Positions 35,343-44,073 of a stretch of 64,000 nucleotides of DNA are shown here, one piece after another; position 1 is the stretch's first letter; every line of letters begins with the position of its first letter. The stretch comes from Pigmentibacter ruber (GTDB lineage: Bacteria > Bdellovibrionota_B > Oligoflexia > Silvanigrellales > Silvanigrellaceae), in the NCBI RefSeq assembly GCF_009792895.1, contig NZ_WSSC01000002.1, forward strand, positions 124,001 through 188,000, in the 5' to 3' direction. Below the pieces are notes generated by a model, which was not told the origin of the DNA, made no database searches, and worked only from the letters and a program-made list of their open reading frames with translations. A program made the translations under genes and the position numbers.

Positions 35343-35551
35343 ATAGTGTGCATTCTCCTTAATGAAGGTTGTTTTATTGATTGAAGACAACTGTTCTTGG
35401 GTTATAACATCCAAAATCTATCATGTCTGCAAAAAAAAATAAAAAAGAGAAGGTGGTTCTCATTACAAGCATGCAAAATTTCATAACTTATGCATGATAG
35501 TAGGATGAAAATTCTTCTCTATGAATGAAAATTGTTTTCCAAAATGAAAGA

Positions 35552-35698
35552 TTACTTAAGCTCATTTGGTGTTGGCTTATTGAGCGCGAACAACTTAGGA
35601 GTTGTTCCCGTTCTACGTAATTTATTTTTAGCTTGTTTGCCCATTTTTACTTTTTTAGCTTCGCGGCAACGATTTGTTTTGTCGGTTGGTGAAGTCAT
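35552..35698 (-). CDS. 48-residue basic protein upstream of infC
   Basis: An ORF shorter than most gene finders accept: ATG at 35698 with AAGAGG 6 bases upstream, stop at 35552. The product begins MTSPTDKTNRCREAKKVKMG and ends LFALNKPTPNELK. It is strongly basic with a conserved-looking GTTPKLF segment, like small ribosome-associated or RNA-binding proteins. Codon use matches the neighbours. I do not recognise a family. Position directly upstream of infC suggests a translation-related role. Confidence 0.6.
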   Translation of the reverse strand: MTSPTDKTNRCREAKKVKMGKQAKNKLRRTGTTPKLFALNKPTPNELK

Positions 35699-35847
35699 AA
35701 TAACCTCTTGTAATTAATGAATAAATTAAAAAGATAAGGCTCTCTTTTTCTAGATCGTCCTTAGAAACTGCAACCATGCCTCATTTTTTTTCGTTTGACA
35801 AGGACTTTTATAATTCTAAGGCTCGGCTTTTAAGATAGTAGAACTCA

Positions 35848-36807
35848 TCACAACTTATAATAAGGGTACTTTTCTTCAGCTTTTTCCAAATGGGCACCAA
35901 GAGCCAGAGCATGCTCTTTTGAAGTCAGAAAAAATTGATTATCTTTCCAGCAGCATACAGAGTGCCAAGGCGTCCTCCAAAGATCGTCTGCATCAACTAG
36001 GTTGACCCCAATTTTTTTTGCAATTGCAGACTGAGGGTGGATAGAAAGCCTTAAAGCCTGTGGAAAGTTTTTTTCAATTAACTTACTCCAAGTGTTACTT
36101 CTTTGAATGATTTGAAAGGTTAAATTTTTTGCCTCATTTCTAATCCAAGGTTTAGACTTATCTTGATAAATATAAACTAAATCCTCATATATAAATTTAT
36201 TTAATCCACTAAACATTACAAAAAAATCTGGTGAATAAAATCTTTTCCTTTTGAGTGACTCAACATTATCAGGAAATTCTTTGACAAAATTACTTTTCAT
36301 TTTTGCATAATCAATATGTGAAAATAAATTATCCAATTTAAAAATTGATAAATTATTTAAGTTTTCAGTTTGAATAATTTTAATTATTTCAGATGAATAA
36401 TTAGAAATATTATCTTCAATAAAGGGAATAATATCGCAAAAAACTCTTGCATCAGAACAAATTGTAATTATTGCACCAGGTGGATATATTTCCTTGATGC
36501 TATTGCATAGATGTTGAAGTTTTTTTAAGGCTAGAACTTCAGCATAATCTGGAAAACAAGATATTGTTTTATTAGGGTTTGGAGATTTTACTGGAAATGC
36601 TGGTATAATCATTTCTATTGGTAAAGATTTTTGCACAAATTTTTTTATTTTATCTAAATGAAAATCCATGCATTTTTTTAAAAGTAGTTTGTTTTCATAT
36701 GTATTAGTTAATTTATAAGGTATTTTTCTAATGGAGTAAATCTTTTCTAAAATATTTTCACAAATAAAACAGTCAATTGAAAAATACTTATCATCCTCAT
36801 TTTTCAT
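35848..36807 (-). CDS. Isocyanide (isonitrile) synthase, PvcA/IsnA/Dit1 family
   Basis: 319 residues from ATG 36807 (GGAGAG just upstream). Diagnostic segments: PAFPVKSPNPNKTISCFPDY followed by AEVLALKKLQHLC, then GAIITICSDARVFCDIIPF, RLSIHPQSAIAKKIGVNL, and DDLWRTPWHSVCCW. PvcA/IsnA enzymes convert the amino group of L-Tyr or L-Trp into an isonitrile using ribulose-5-phosphate; fungal Dit1 acts on tyrosine. No PvcB/IsnB oxygenase is adjacent. A LysR regulator lies upstream on the same strand. Family assignment is good, substrate unknown. Confidence 0.8.
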   Translation of the reverse strand: MKNEDDKYFSIDCFICENILEKIYSIRKIPYKLTNTYENKLLLKKCMDFHLDKIKKFVQKSLPIEMIIPAFPVKSPNPNKTISCFPDYAEVLALKKLQHLCNSIKEIYPPGAIITICSDARVFCDIIPFIEDNISNYSSEIIKIIQTENLNNLSIFKLDNLFSHIDYAKMKSNFVKEFPDNVESLKRKRFYSPDFFVMFSGLNKFIYEDLVYIYQDKSKPWIRNEAKNLTFQIIQRSNTWSKLIEKNFPQALRLSIHPQSAIAKKIGVNLVDADDLWRTPWHSVCCWKDNQFFLTSKEHALALGAHLEKAEEKYPYYKL

Positions 36808-36899
36808 ATGTCTCTCCAAAATTTTTATTTTAAATGAATGATAAAAAATAAAACCTGTTACGTAAAATAAAATAATTTTATTGGAAAGATAAATGAAAT

Positions 36900-37757
36900 T
36901 TATGGATTAGAAATTGCTATATTTTTGCATATTTCAGCTATTAATTTAGCTGAGTTAGATGTTAAAGTTTCTCTCCTATATGCAAGGAAAATTTGGTCTT
37001 TATATTGCGGCAAACTTGTGTTAACAAGCGTCAAATTACTACTATTTTGTGATTTGACAACTAACGAAGGTAATATACCGTAACCAGCGCCACTTATAAC
37101 CATTTTATGAATGATAAATAAATCAGGTGTGGATACAAAATGCTTATATTTAAAATTACTTCTTTTTAATTGTTTAATTATCCAATGTGTTTGTAGTAAG
37201 TCTAAGTTTCCAAATAAAATATCACTATATCTGCTATTTTTAGCTTCAAATATACAAACGCTATCATCACAAATTTTTTTTAAAATTAAATTTGGATGCT
37301 TAATAGGATTTACAACAAAACCAAAATCAATTTTAAAATTTAAGATCTCTTCAATAATATTTCGTGAACAATCATGGATTAGGTCAATTTCAATATTTGG
37401 AGCTTTTGAAAATATTTCTTTGAAAAAAATTGGAAGAGTATAATAACCGACTGCAGGATGAACACCTATTGTATATTTACCATGCAATTCATATAAATCA
37501 TGCTGAACTTCTCGACGCATTGAATTCCAATATTCATAAATGAAAGCTACTTGATTAGACATTTTTTGCCCAATTTTTGTTAAATGTACTCCTGTTCTAG
37601 TTCTGATTAGAAGCTGTGCTCCCAACAAAGACTCCAATTTATGGATAGATTGCGTGATTGTTGGTTGAGCAACACCCATTCGCTCACTTGCTTTTGAAAT
37701 ATTTAAAGTTTTTGTTACTTCAAGAAAGTATTCAAGATCATTAGAATTAGGAAGCAT
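36900..37757 (-). CDS. LysR-family transcriptional regulator
   Basis: 285 residues; AAAGGT precedes ATG. The N-terminal winged helix reads LEYFLEVTKTLNISKASERM and GVAQPTITQSIHKLESLLGA, followed by LLIRTRTGVHLTKIG. The C-terminal effector domain starts at about 90 (YTIGVHPAVGYYTLPIFF). It is transcribed in the same direction as the isocyanide synthase gene 92 bases downstream and is the obvious candidate regulator of it. Confidence 0.85.
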   Translation of the reverse strand: MLPNSNDLEYFLEVTKTLNISKASERMGVAQPTITQSIHKLESLLGAQLLIRTRTGVHLTKIGQKMSNQVAFIYEYWNSMRREVQHDLYELHGKYTIGVHPAVGYYTLPIFFKEIFSKAPNIEIDLIHDCSRNIIEEILNFKIDFGFVVNPIKHPNLILKKICDDSVCIFEAKNSRYSDILFGNLDLLQTHWIIKQLKRSNFKYKHFVSTPDLFIIHKMVISGAGYGILPSLVVKSQNSSNLTLVNTSLPQYKDQIFLAYRRETLTSNSAKLIAEICKNIAISNP

Positions 37758-38505
37758 TTTGCACCTTTACTTCTTACTACAAAAAACTTAGGCATTAGGA
37801 AAACTAAAATACTTTTAAGCTAATAGAAATTTTTGCAGATTTAAAGGAGTACATAGAAAATTAAGAGATTTATAAAAATTTAAGCGATATTATGCAAAGT
37901 GGATTTGATAATTTAGAAAGATCAAGCAAAAAAAATATTAAGGATCTTTTCTTATTTTATCTAATTTCCAAATTTTTCGGATGTGCTGTAAATTAAGCAA
38001 AAAATTATAGCTAGTCTAGAAAATTATTTGCAAAATTAGCAAATTTACCTTTAGAATAAAATGCAGAAAATAGATGTAAAATAAGGATTTTTTAAAAATT
38101 TCCTAGTAAAATTAAAACTGATATTTTAAATATATGTGTATTTATTTCTAAATTACTCATATTTAGGGGTTAATGAATAATAAAATATTAAATTTTAGGT
38201 TTGAATAAACTTGAATATTTCACTTATCTATAACATTAAAATTTTTTTTAAAATTAAGCGCTAATAAAATAATGATTATTTGTTTATAATTTCTGTTCTA
38301 AAAAGTTTTAATATTTTATCAATTTCTAATTTATAAAAATATTTTAATTTGATAATATCAATAGCCTGATTTTCTAAACGTAAAGGGTAATTTTTAAATA
38401 TAACAATATCAGGAATAAGCTTCAAAAATCTCATATAAAATTTAGAAACACCAAAGTAATTACTTAATTTAATATGTAAGTTTTAAAAAAAGAAGAATCT
38501 TAGAA
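37758..38505. other. AT-rich region with a decayed MerR-like fragment
   Basis: No intact gene. On the minus strand about 38276-38470 an open stretch without a usable start reads SNYFGVSKFYMRFLKLIPD, then NQAIDIIKLKYFYKL and ILKLFRTEIINK. The order of hydrophobic and charged positions resembles a MerR-type DNA-binding domain (turn, RFW-like helix, II..IK helix). It is probably the remnant of a lost regulator gene. The rest (37758-38270) shows only stop-rich AT-rich sequence. Confidence 0.45.
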
Positions 38506-38591
38506 TGGTGCTCCCGGGGAGAATCGAACTCCCACTTCCGATGGAAACGCGATTTTGAGTCGCGCGCGTCTACCAGTTCCGCCACAAGAGC
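38506..38591 (-). tRNA. tRNA-Leu(CAA)
   Basis: The minus strand reads GCTCTTGTGGCGGAACTGG at the 5' end, with D-loop GGTAGACGC, anticodon stem CGCGA/TCGCG around loop CTCAAAA (anticodon CAA), a class II long variable arm, T-loop GTTCGATTC and encoded CCA. The acceptor stem pairs GCTCTTG with CGGGAGC using G-T pairs. It decodes UUG. Confidence 0.95.
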
Positions 38592-38716
38592 CTAGTCTCC
38601 TTTCCTTAGTAATCGTTGCCTAGAATGTCAAGAAAATCTCTTTAAAATCTTCTGAGCTTAAAAAATTGATAAGATCATACGAGAACTTACTAGCGAACTA
38701 AAGCGGAGGAAGAGCT

Positions 38717-39184
38717 GTGGAATACTCCATCGTACAGAATGATGATGGAAAAAGCGTAAGCCTTGTTGGAGTTATTAATGAAGACTCTGAAATAGCTTTT
38801 AAAAATTTAGTTTCCGAATTAAAAGAGGCTAAAAACATCATTTTTAACTTTGCACAGGTAAAAAGTATTAACTCTCTTGGGGTTAGGGCTTGGGTAAGTT
38901 TTTTGCGTACCTTAGAAGAGGGAAGAAAAATATCATTTACTGAATGTACTACAGACATCATTATGCAAATTAACATGATTCCTAGTTTTCTTGGGAAAGC
39001 TACAGTTTCTAGCTTTTATGTCAATTATATCTGTGAAATATGCAACAAAGAGGACAAAAAACTTTTTGAAACAGCCTCATTGCCGCCAAAAACTTATCCA
39101 CCAGCTCCAAAGTGTGACAATGATGACTGCGCCATGCAGACTGAAGAATTAGAAGATGAATATTTTGTATTTTTAATGCGTTGA
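38717..39184 (+). CDS. STAS-domain protein with a C-terminal cysteine-rich tail
   Basis: 155 residues from GTG, with GCGGAGGA upstream. Residues 1-100 form a STAS-type domain (VSLVGVINEDSEIAFKNL, NIIFNFAQVKSINSLGVRAW with the Ser-Leu-Gly turn where anti-sigma antagonists are phosphorylated). The tail holds CEIC and CDNDDC, a possible zinc ribbon. The gene is followed after 6 bases by a diguanylate cyclase, suggesting it takes part in c-di-GMP or partner-switch signalling. Function inferred only. Confidence 0.65.
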   Translation: MEYSIVQNDDGKSVSLVGVINEDSEIAFKNLVSELKEAKNIIFNFAQVKSINSLGVRAWVSFLRTLEEGRKISFTECTTDIIMQINMIPSFLGKATVSSFYVNYICEICNKEDKKLFETASLPPKTYPPAPKCDNDDCAMQTEELEDEYFVFLMR

Positions 39185-39190
39185 GGTGGC

Positions 39191-40180
39191 ATGGTGGAAA
39201 ATCAAAGCGTTCTCGACTCAAGATTGATTGAAAAGTTTGAAGCGCATAGAGATTTTACTAGAGTCTTTCTAGATGCTTTTGTTCTTATCAACAAAGAACA
39301 AAAAGTATTGAAATTCAATGCTGCGTTTTGTCAAATAATAGAATTGCGGTCGATAGATATTCGTAGAATTGATAATTTAAAAGAAATGCTTTCTACTACT
39401 ATTCCAGGAAGTGAAAAAAGTGCTATTGAACAAATTTTAGAATCAAATGCCCCAACAAGAATAGATGAAGTTCCAGCAATTAATTTATCAAAAAGAAAAA
39501 ACTTAACTCTTATTATAAGCAGTTATCCATACTATGAAAATGATGGAAAAATGCTTGGTGCATGTCTCTTGTTACGTGATGTTACTGCTGAAACAAATTT
39601 ACAATCCAAATATAAAGATAAAACAATTCAATCTATTACAGATCCTTTGACTGGTCTGTATACCAGACGATATTTTGAAGAACAAATTGATAAAGAAATA
39701 GAACGCTGCAAAAGCAATAATATTATACCAAAATTAAGCGTTATTATGTTTGACTTAGATAAATTTAAATCCGTCAATGATACCTATGGCCATCAAGCCG
39801 GTGATTTTGTTTTGGCTGAAACAGCAAGAATATTAAAGACACAAAGTCGGCGTTCAGATGTTTTGGGACGGTATGGTGGCGAGGAATTACTTGTTTTGAT
39901 TTTTGATACATCCGAACGCGGAGCTGCGGTGGCAGCGGAAAAATTTAGACAGGCCATTCAAAATAATGAATATGTTTTTAATGGTACAAGAATTCCTGTT
40001 ACAACAAGCGTTGGTGTGACTCTAATTAAAGGTGTTGACGATACAAAAGAAAATGCTGTTAAACGAGCAGATGAATGCTTGTATCAGGCAAAAGAGAGTG
40101 GAAGAAATGTTGTGATAGTAGATTTTGGTCAAGGTCGTATTCCTGCGCAGACATTTTTAGGAACCAATCCTGAAGTTTAA
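39191..40180 (+). CDS. Diguanylate cyclase with N-terminal PAS domain
   Basis: 329 residues. A PAS-like domain spans about 20-140 (DAFVLINKEQKVLKFNAAFC). The GGDEF domain covers about 150-315, starting TDPLTGLYTRRYFEEQ, with FDLDKFKSVNDTYGHQAGD and active site RYGGEELLVLIF (GGEEL, catalytically competent). The inhibitory I-site RxxD is present (RRSD, then VLGR and GGEE). It makes c-di-GMP from GTP with product feedback. It is cotranscribed with the STAS-domain gene. Confidence 0.9.
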   Translation: MVENQSVLDSRLIEKFEAHRDFTRVFLDAFVLINKEQKVLKFNAAFCQIIELRSIDIRRIDNLKEMLSTTIPGSEKSAIEQILESNAPTRIDEVPAINLSKRKNLTLIISSYPYYENDGKMLGACLLLRDVTAETNLQSKYKDKTIQSITDPLTGLYTRRYFEEQIDKEIERCKSNNIIPKLSVIMFDLDKFKSVNDTYGHQAGDFVLAETARILKTQSRRSDVLGRYGGEELLVLIFDTSERGAAVAAEKFRQAIQNNEYVFNGTRIPVTTSVGVTLIKGVDDTKENAVKRADECLYQAKESGRNVVIVDFGQGRIPAQTFLGTNPEV

Positions 40181-40350
40181 AAATAAATTATAAATATTTC
40201 CATTTAAAATTAGAAACTCCTTAAAAATAAAATTAGTTATTTAGGAATATGAAAAAATAGTTTTTTTAATATGGTTTGAATAAATTTTTATTATAGTTTA
40301 ATGTTTTTTTCGTCTTTTATCCTTATAGAAGAACTTAAAGGGCTTTATTC

Positions 40351-41865
40351 ATGAATGTTTCAAAATTTAATTTCCCCAAATATATTCTGATATTTTTTTT
40401 CTGTTTTTTTACTGTAAAATCAATTATTGTTCCTTGGACTTTTTTTGTAAATACAAGCTTTAGAATGGATTTTTATGATCTTGGATTAATTTCTGATTTT
40501 CTTGCAAATACAGGAAAAGGAAAAACGTTTTTTATAGATACTTATGGTATTAGTCATTTGTCATTGCATTGGACACCAACTTTATTTCTACTAGTTCCTT
40601 TTTATAAGTTTTTTGAATCCCAATTTTTAACAGTTATTTTAGGAAATATATTAGGCTGTTTTTCAATTATCTACTTTTTAACATTCATTTATAGAAAAAT
40701 ATTAAGTAAATTTACTAATAAACTATTTCTAATAAGTTCAACTATTTTTCTATCCCTCTTGTTTTTTTCTAATAAATTTATCAATGCCAATTTTGTTGCT
40801 GGGCATTTTGAAATCATATATTTTTCATTTTCTTTGTTAACTTTAACCATGTTACTTGAAAATAGATCTTTTTTAACAATTTCTATCCCTCTTATTCTTG
40901 CACTTGGAGTGCGAGAAGATATGGGTTTATTTCTTTCTTTTCAATTACTTTCTCTTTTGTTTATTCCAAAAAATATCATACCGTTAGAAAAAAAGACTAA
41001 ATTTAATATACTTTATATGATTATTCTTTGTACAGTTGTAGTAATTTTAAATTTAACTGTTTTTATGCCACTCATGAGAGCAGATAAAGCTTATTGGATT
41101 AATAGATTTTGGTCGCATTGGGGAAATTCTGGTACTGAAGTTGTATTTAATGTTTTAACTCATCCGTTAGAAGTTCTTATAGCTTTAAAAAGTTCTGGTA
41201 TAACTGGATTTAATGAAGCATTTTATTATTTAGGAGTATTTAATCCCCTACAATGGATTTGCGTGCATATTCCTGGGATGATCTTATTTCTTTCCAATGC
41301 AACTGATAAAAGTCATCTTTTTTGGTATAACTCAGCCATGATGCTTCCAGGATTTTATATCGCATCCCTTGCTGGAATGCTTGTTTTTTATAATTTTATT
41401 AGGAATAAAATACCAAAATATGAATATATTTTTTCAGGTTTATTAATATTATTGTCTATTATATTATTAATTAGAATAAATAGAGCATCAAACTCGGAAG
41501 ATTACAAACTAAAATATAGTAATAAACTAGAACATTTTGATAAAGTTTTAAATAATATAAAGAAGTTTTGCAAAAAAGAACCGCAAATTTTTGCCACAGA
41601 TCATAAAACTTTTTCTTTTCTGCCAAATTCTAAAACTAAGTATCTTTTGGATAAATCTGAAAAAGCAGAAGTAGTAATCATTGCAACCCCTGAAAATTTT
41701 AAATTTGCAAGTGATAGATGTGATAACAATATCGAAAATGTAAATTGTCTTATTAATTATAATAATTCTCTTGAGAAGATAACACAAAATAGTAATTTTA
41801 AATCTATATATCAAGATAAATATTATCAAGTATTTTATGATAGTAGTAAGATTGAATGTAAATAA
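40351..41865 (+). CDS. DUF2079 integral membrane protein
   Basis: 504 residues with about nine to ten hydrophobic segments. The N-terminal third has the DUF2079 pattern: DFYDLGLISDFLANTGKGK, SHLSLHWTPTLFLLVPFYKFF, and later LALGVREDMGLFLSFQLL. DUF2079 proteins resemble ArnT/GT-C-type glycosyltransferases but their activity is not established. The C-terminal ~100 residues are hydrophilic. Transcribed alone. Confidence 0.75.
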   Translation: MNVSKFNFPKYILIFFFCFFTVKSIIVPWTFFVNTSFRMDFYDLGLISDFLANTGKGKTFFIDTYGISHLSLHWTPTLFLLVPFYKFFESQFLTVILGNILGCFSIIYFLTFIYRKILSKFTNKLFLISSTIFLSLLFFSNKFINANFVAGHFEIIYFSFSLLTLTMLLENRSFLTISIPLILALGVREDMGLFLSFQLLSLLFIPKNIIPLEKKTKFNILYMIILCTVVVILNLTVFMPLMRADKAYWINRFWSHWGNSGTEVVFNVLTHPLEVLIALKSSGITGFNEAFYYLGVFNPLQWICVHIPGMILFLSNATDKSHLFWYNSAMMLPGFYIASLAGMLVFYNFIRNKIPKYEYIFSGLLILLSIILLIRINRASNSEDYKLKYSNKLEHFDKVLNNIKKFCKKEPQIFATDHKTFSFLPNSKTKYLLDKSEKAEVVIIATPENFKFASDRCDNNIENVNCLINYNNSLEKITQNSNFKSIYQDKYYQVFYDSSKIECK

Positions 41866-41896
41866 AGGGATTTCTAATATTTAATCAAAGTATAAA

Positions 41897-43153
41897 TTAA
41901 CCAACTTTTTTTAATTTATATTTTGCTATAAAGTTTACTGCGCCTTCTTCTTTAAAAGCTTTAAGTAACACTTTCTGAGAAATTTGTTGATCATCTAACG
42001 TTTTAATAGCATCTTCAAAAAACTCTGCAGCGGCCTCAATATTATGATTGCGATAATAGGCCATACCTAAATTAAAACTTATTAAACCTCTATGTTTTTT
42101 AAAGAAATATAAAGCGTTTTTGTAAAATGCCACTGCTTCATTAAAGTTATTTTTCTTAATTAAAAGCACTCCTCGATTATTAAAGTAACTAGCCAATGAT
42201 TTACTTTCAAACTCTCCTTCGATTTGATCAAAAAAAGATCTTGCAATATCATATTTTCCAGCAATTGAATTTGATTTAACCATACCTGTTAAAGCCTGTT
42301 TATCTTTTGGTGATTTTTCAAGTATTTCATGAAATTTAGCTTCAGCTTTGTAAGTTTCTTCTAATCCTAGCAAAGCTTCACCTACCATAATTTTATGGTT
42401 TAAGTTTCTAGGGCTTTTGGCTTCTAATTTTTCATATATCATTAATGCTTCATTATTTTTTCCAGCAAGACAGTAAGCTTTACCTAATGCACTCATTGTG
42501 CGTAATGTTTCTATTTGATTAATTTTACTTCTATCTTTTAAAATATCCTCAAAAAATTTTATGGCTTCAGTGTATTTTTTTTGTAATATTAATACTTCAC
42601 CATGTAGGTATAAATATTTGTGATTGTGGAGAATTTTGTGTTGAATTTTTGGATCTTGAATAATTTCTTCACATTTTTCTAAATCTTCAATATGAATACA
42701 ATGTTTTAATTCATTAATTTTGCGAAGTACAGGATGAAAAAAATGGTAATCGTTTCTTATTTCTTCTAGTTTTTTAAGTAACTGTGCACCATTTACAATT
42801 TTAGGAATTGTGTAGTGAATTTCTAGTTCAGAAAAAAGAAATGCATCTTCTTCATTTAAGTTTTGGGCAAAAGCTATTAATTCAATGTGATCGTAGTTAA
42901 AATTTCTCCGTATATTTTGAATAAAAACACTTATGGGAATAGATGAAGACTGCCAATTAAATAAAATAAAATGATAATTTTCAAAATCATTACTTAAAAT
43001 TTGTAAAGCATCCGTATGATTTGCTGCAGATTGTACATCAAAGTACGCACTTTTTTTAATGGCTCCAGAATAAAAAGATCTCAGTTCAATTGAGCTTTCA
43101 ACAACAAGAATTTTTAACTTTTTTTCTAATTCTTTTGAATGATCTATCTTCAT
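41897..43153 (-). CDS. Pseudo-receiver domain protein with TPR repeats
   Basis: 418 residues. Residues 10-125 follow the response-regulator fold (KLKILVVESSIELRSFYSG ... HFILFNWQSSSIP ... YTIPKIVNGAQLLKKLEEI). The acidic pair is ES rather than DD and the phospho-acceptor Asp is Asn (LFNWQ), so it should not be phosphorylated in the usual way. From about 170 on there are TPR repeats (LYLHGEVLILQKKYTEAIKF, ALGKAYCLAGKNNEALMIY, NRGVLLIKKNNFNEAVAFY). It is probably a protein-interaction adaptor. Cotranscription with the anti-sigma-like gene upstream is possible. Confidence 0.75.
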   Translation of the reverse strand: MKIDHSKELEKKLKILVVESSIELRSFYSGAIKKSAYFDVQSAANHTDALQILSNDFENYHFILFNWQSSSIPISVFIQNIRRNFNYDHIELIAFAQNLNEEDAFLFSELEIHYTIPKIVNGAQLLKKLEEIRNDYHFFHPVLRKINELKHCIHIEDLEKCEEIIQDPKIQHKILHNHKYLYLHGEVLILQKKYTEAIKFFEDILKDRSKINQIETLRTMSALGKAYCLAGKNNEALMIYEKLEAKSPRNLNHKIMVGEALLGLEETYKAEAKFHEILEKSPKDKQALTGMVKSNSIAGKYDIARSFFDQIEGEFESKSLASYFNNRGVLLIKKNNFNEAVAFYKNALYFFKKHRGLISFNLGMAYYRNHNIEAAAEFFEDAIKTLDDQQISQKVLLKAFKEEGAVNFIAKYKLKKVG

Positions 43154-43244
43154 GAAAAGCCCTCATCTTACTGTAGTGGCTTTTCGGTGTTTCTATTCAA
43201 AATTTTATTTATGCAGAAGTTTTTTAAGAGTTAAGCTCAAAAAT

Positions 43245-44012
43245 TTAATTTAAAGGATTCCATTCATCATTAACTAGTATGTTGTCTTCAAGAGTATTTT
43301 CATTTGCGGCAATAGGCTGAACCATAACGTAACCGTAAGCTCCTTCTCGCCAAGCATAAACTTTTTTAATTTTGGTTGCAGAAGCCTGAATTTTTTTCAA
43401 CACATTTTTTTTGGGGAAATTTTCATTCTTTTTTGATAATTTAACAATATACAATGTGGCAGGTTTTTTCCGAATCACTTTTTTATTCAACAGGTTTGGT
43501 TCCATTTTTATGCTAACACCCTGGAGTCCTTTAAAAAGAAAAAATCTTCCTTCAGCCGCAAAATATGACTGTGCCAATTGTTGTGGAATAACTGGTTCAA
43601 AAGATTGATTAGGCAAGGAGTCCATTGAAAGCTGTGGCAAAGCGGATGAATCTCCTACAAGGTCAAAATCTGGAGGCAAAGCATTTGCGTCTTGTAAGGC
43701 AGAAACCATTTCCGAGATGAAGTCATGATTAGAATTTTCAAACACATTAAGGAAAAAGAATGTTGTTGAGGCAGCGACAAGAGCTGTGACAACATGCGAA
43801 AGATATATTTTTTTACTTGGAAGATAGACTTTTTTTAACTTCTGAGTTAAATTGTTGAAAAATTTAATATTTTTCTGTTTTCCTGAATTTAGAAGTAGCT
43901 CTTCGAGATGCCGCTTTCTTTGGGAAGAAACAGAATGCTTTTGGAAATGGTTTTTAACCTGTTCCTTCCAAGATTCATTTTCATTTTGAATATTTGGATT
44001 TTTTGGTAACAT
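43245..44012 (-). CDS. Single-pass membrane protein, probable anti-sigma factor partner
   Basis: 255 residues. The cytoplasmic N-terminus (about 1-70) is followed by one membrane segment (VVTALVAASTTFFFLNVF, about 75-92) and a periplasmic C-terminal domain. It lies 61 bases downstream of an ECF sigma factor gene. That placement and topology suggest an anti-sigma factor that holds the sigma factor at the membrane, although no zinc-binding anti-sigma motif is visible in the N-terminus. Function is inferred from context. Confidence 0.6.
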   Translation of the reverse strand: MLPKNPNIQNENESWKEQVKNHFQKHSVSSQRKRHLEELLLNSGKQKNIKFFNNLTQKLKKVYLPSKKIYLSHVVTALVAASTTFFFLNVFENSNHDFISEMVSALQDANALPPDFDLVGDSSALPQLSMDSLPNQSFEPVIPQQLAQSYFAAEGRFFLFKGLQGVSIKMEPNLLNKKVIRKKPATLYIVKLSKKNENFPKKNVLKKIQASATKIKKVYAWREGAYGYVMVQPIAANENTLEDNILVNDEWNPLN

Positions 44013-44073
44013 TTTAAAAACACCTCAAGTTAAGTTCAGTCATTCAATTTTATAAACGTTTGTGGGAGTGTTT

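Noticed and set aside
35343-35414. Extended IF-3 start at TTG 35414
   Set aside because: No ribosome binding site, and the extra 24 residues are not part of the IF-3 fold. ATG 35342 has AAGGAG upstream.
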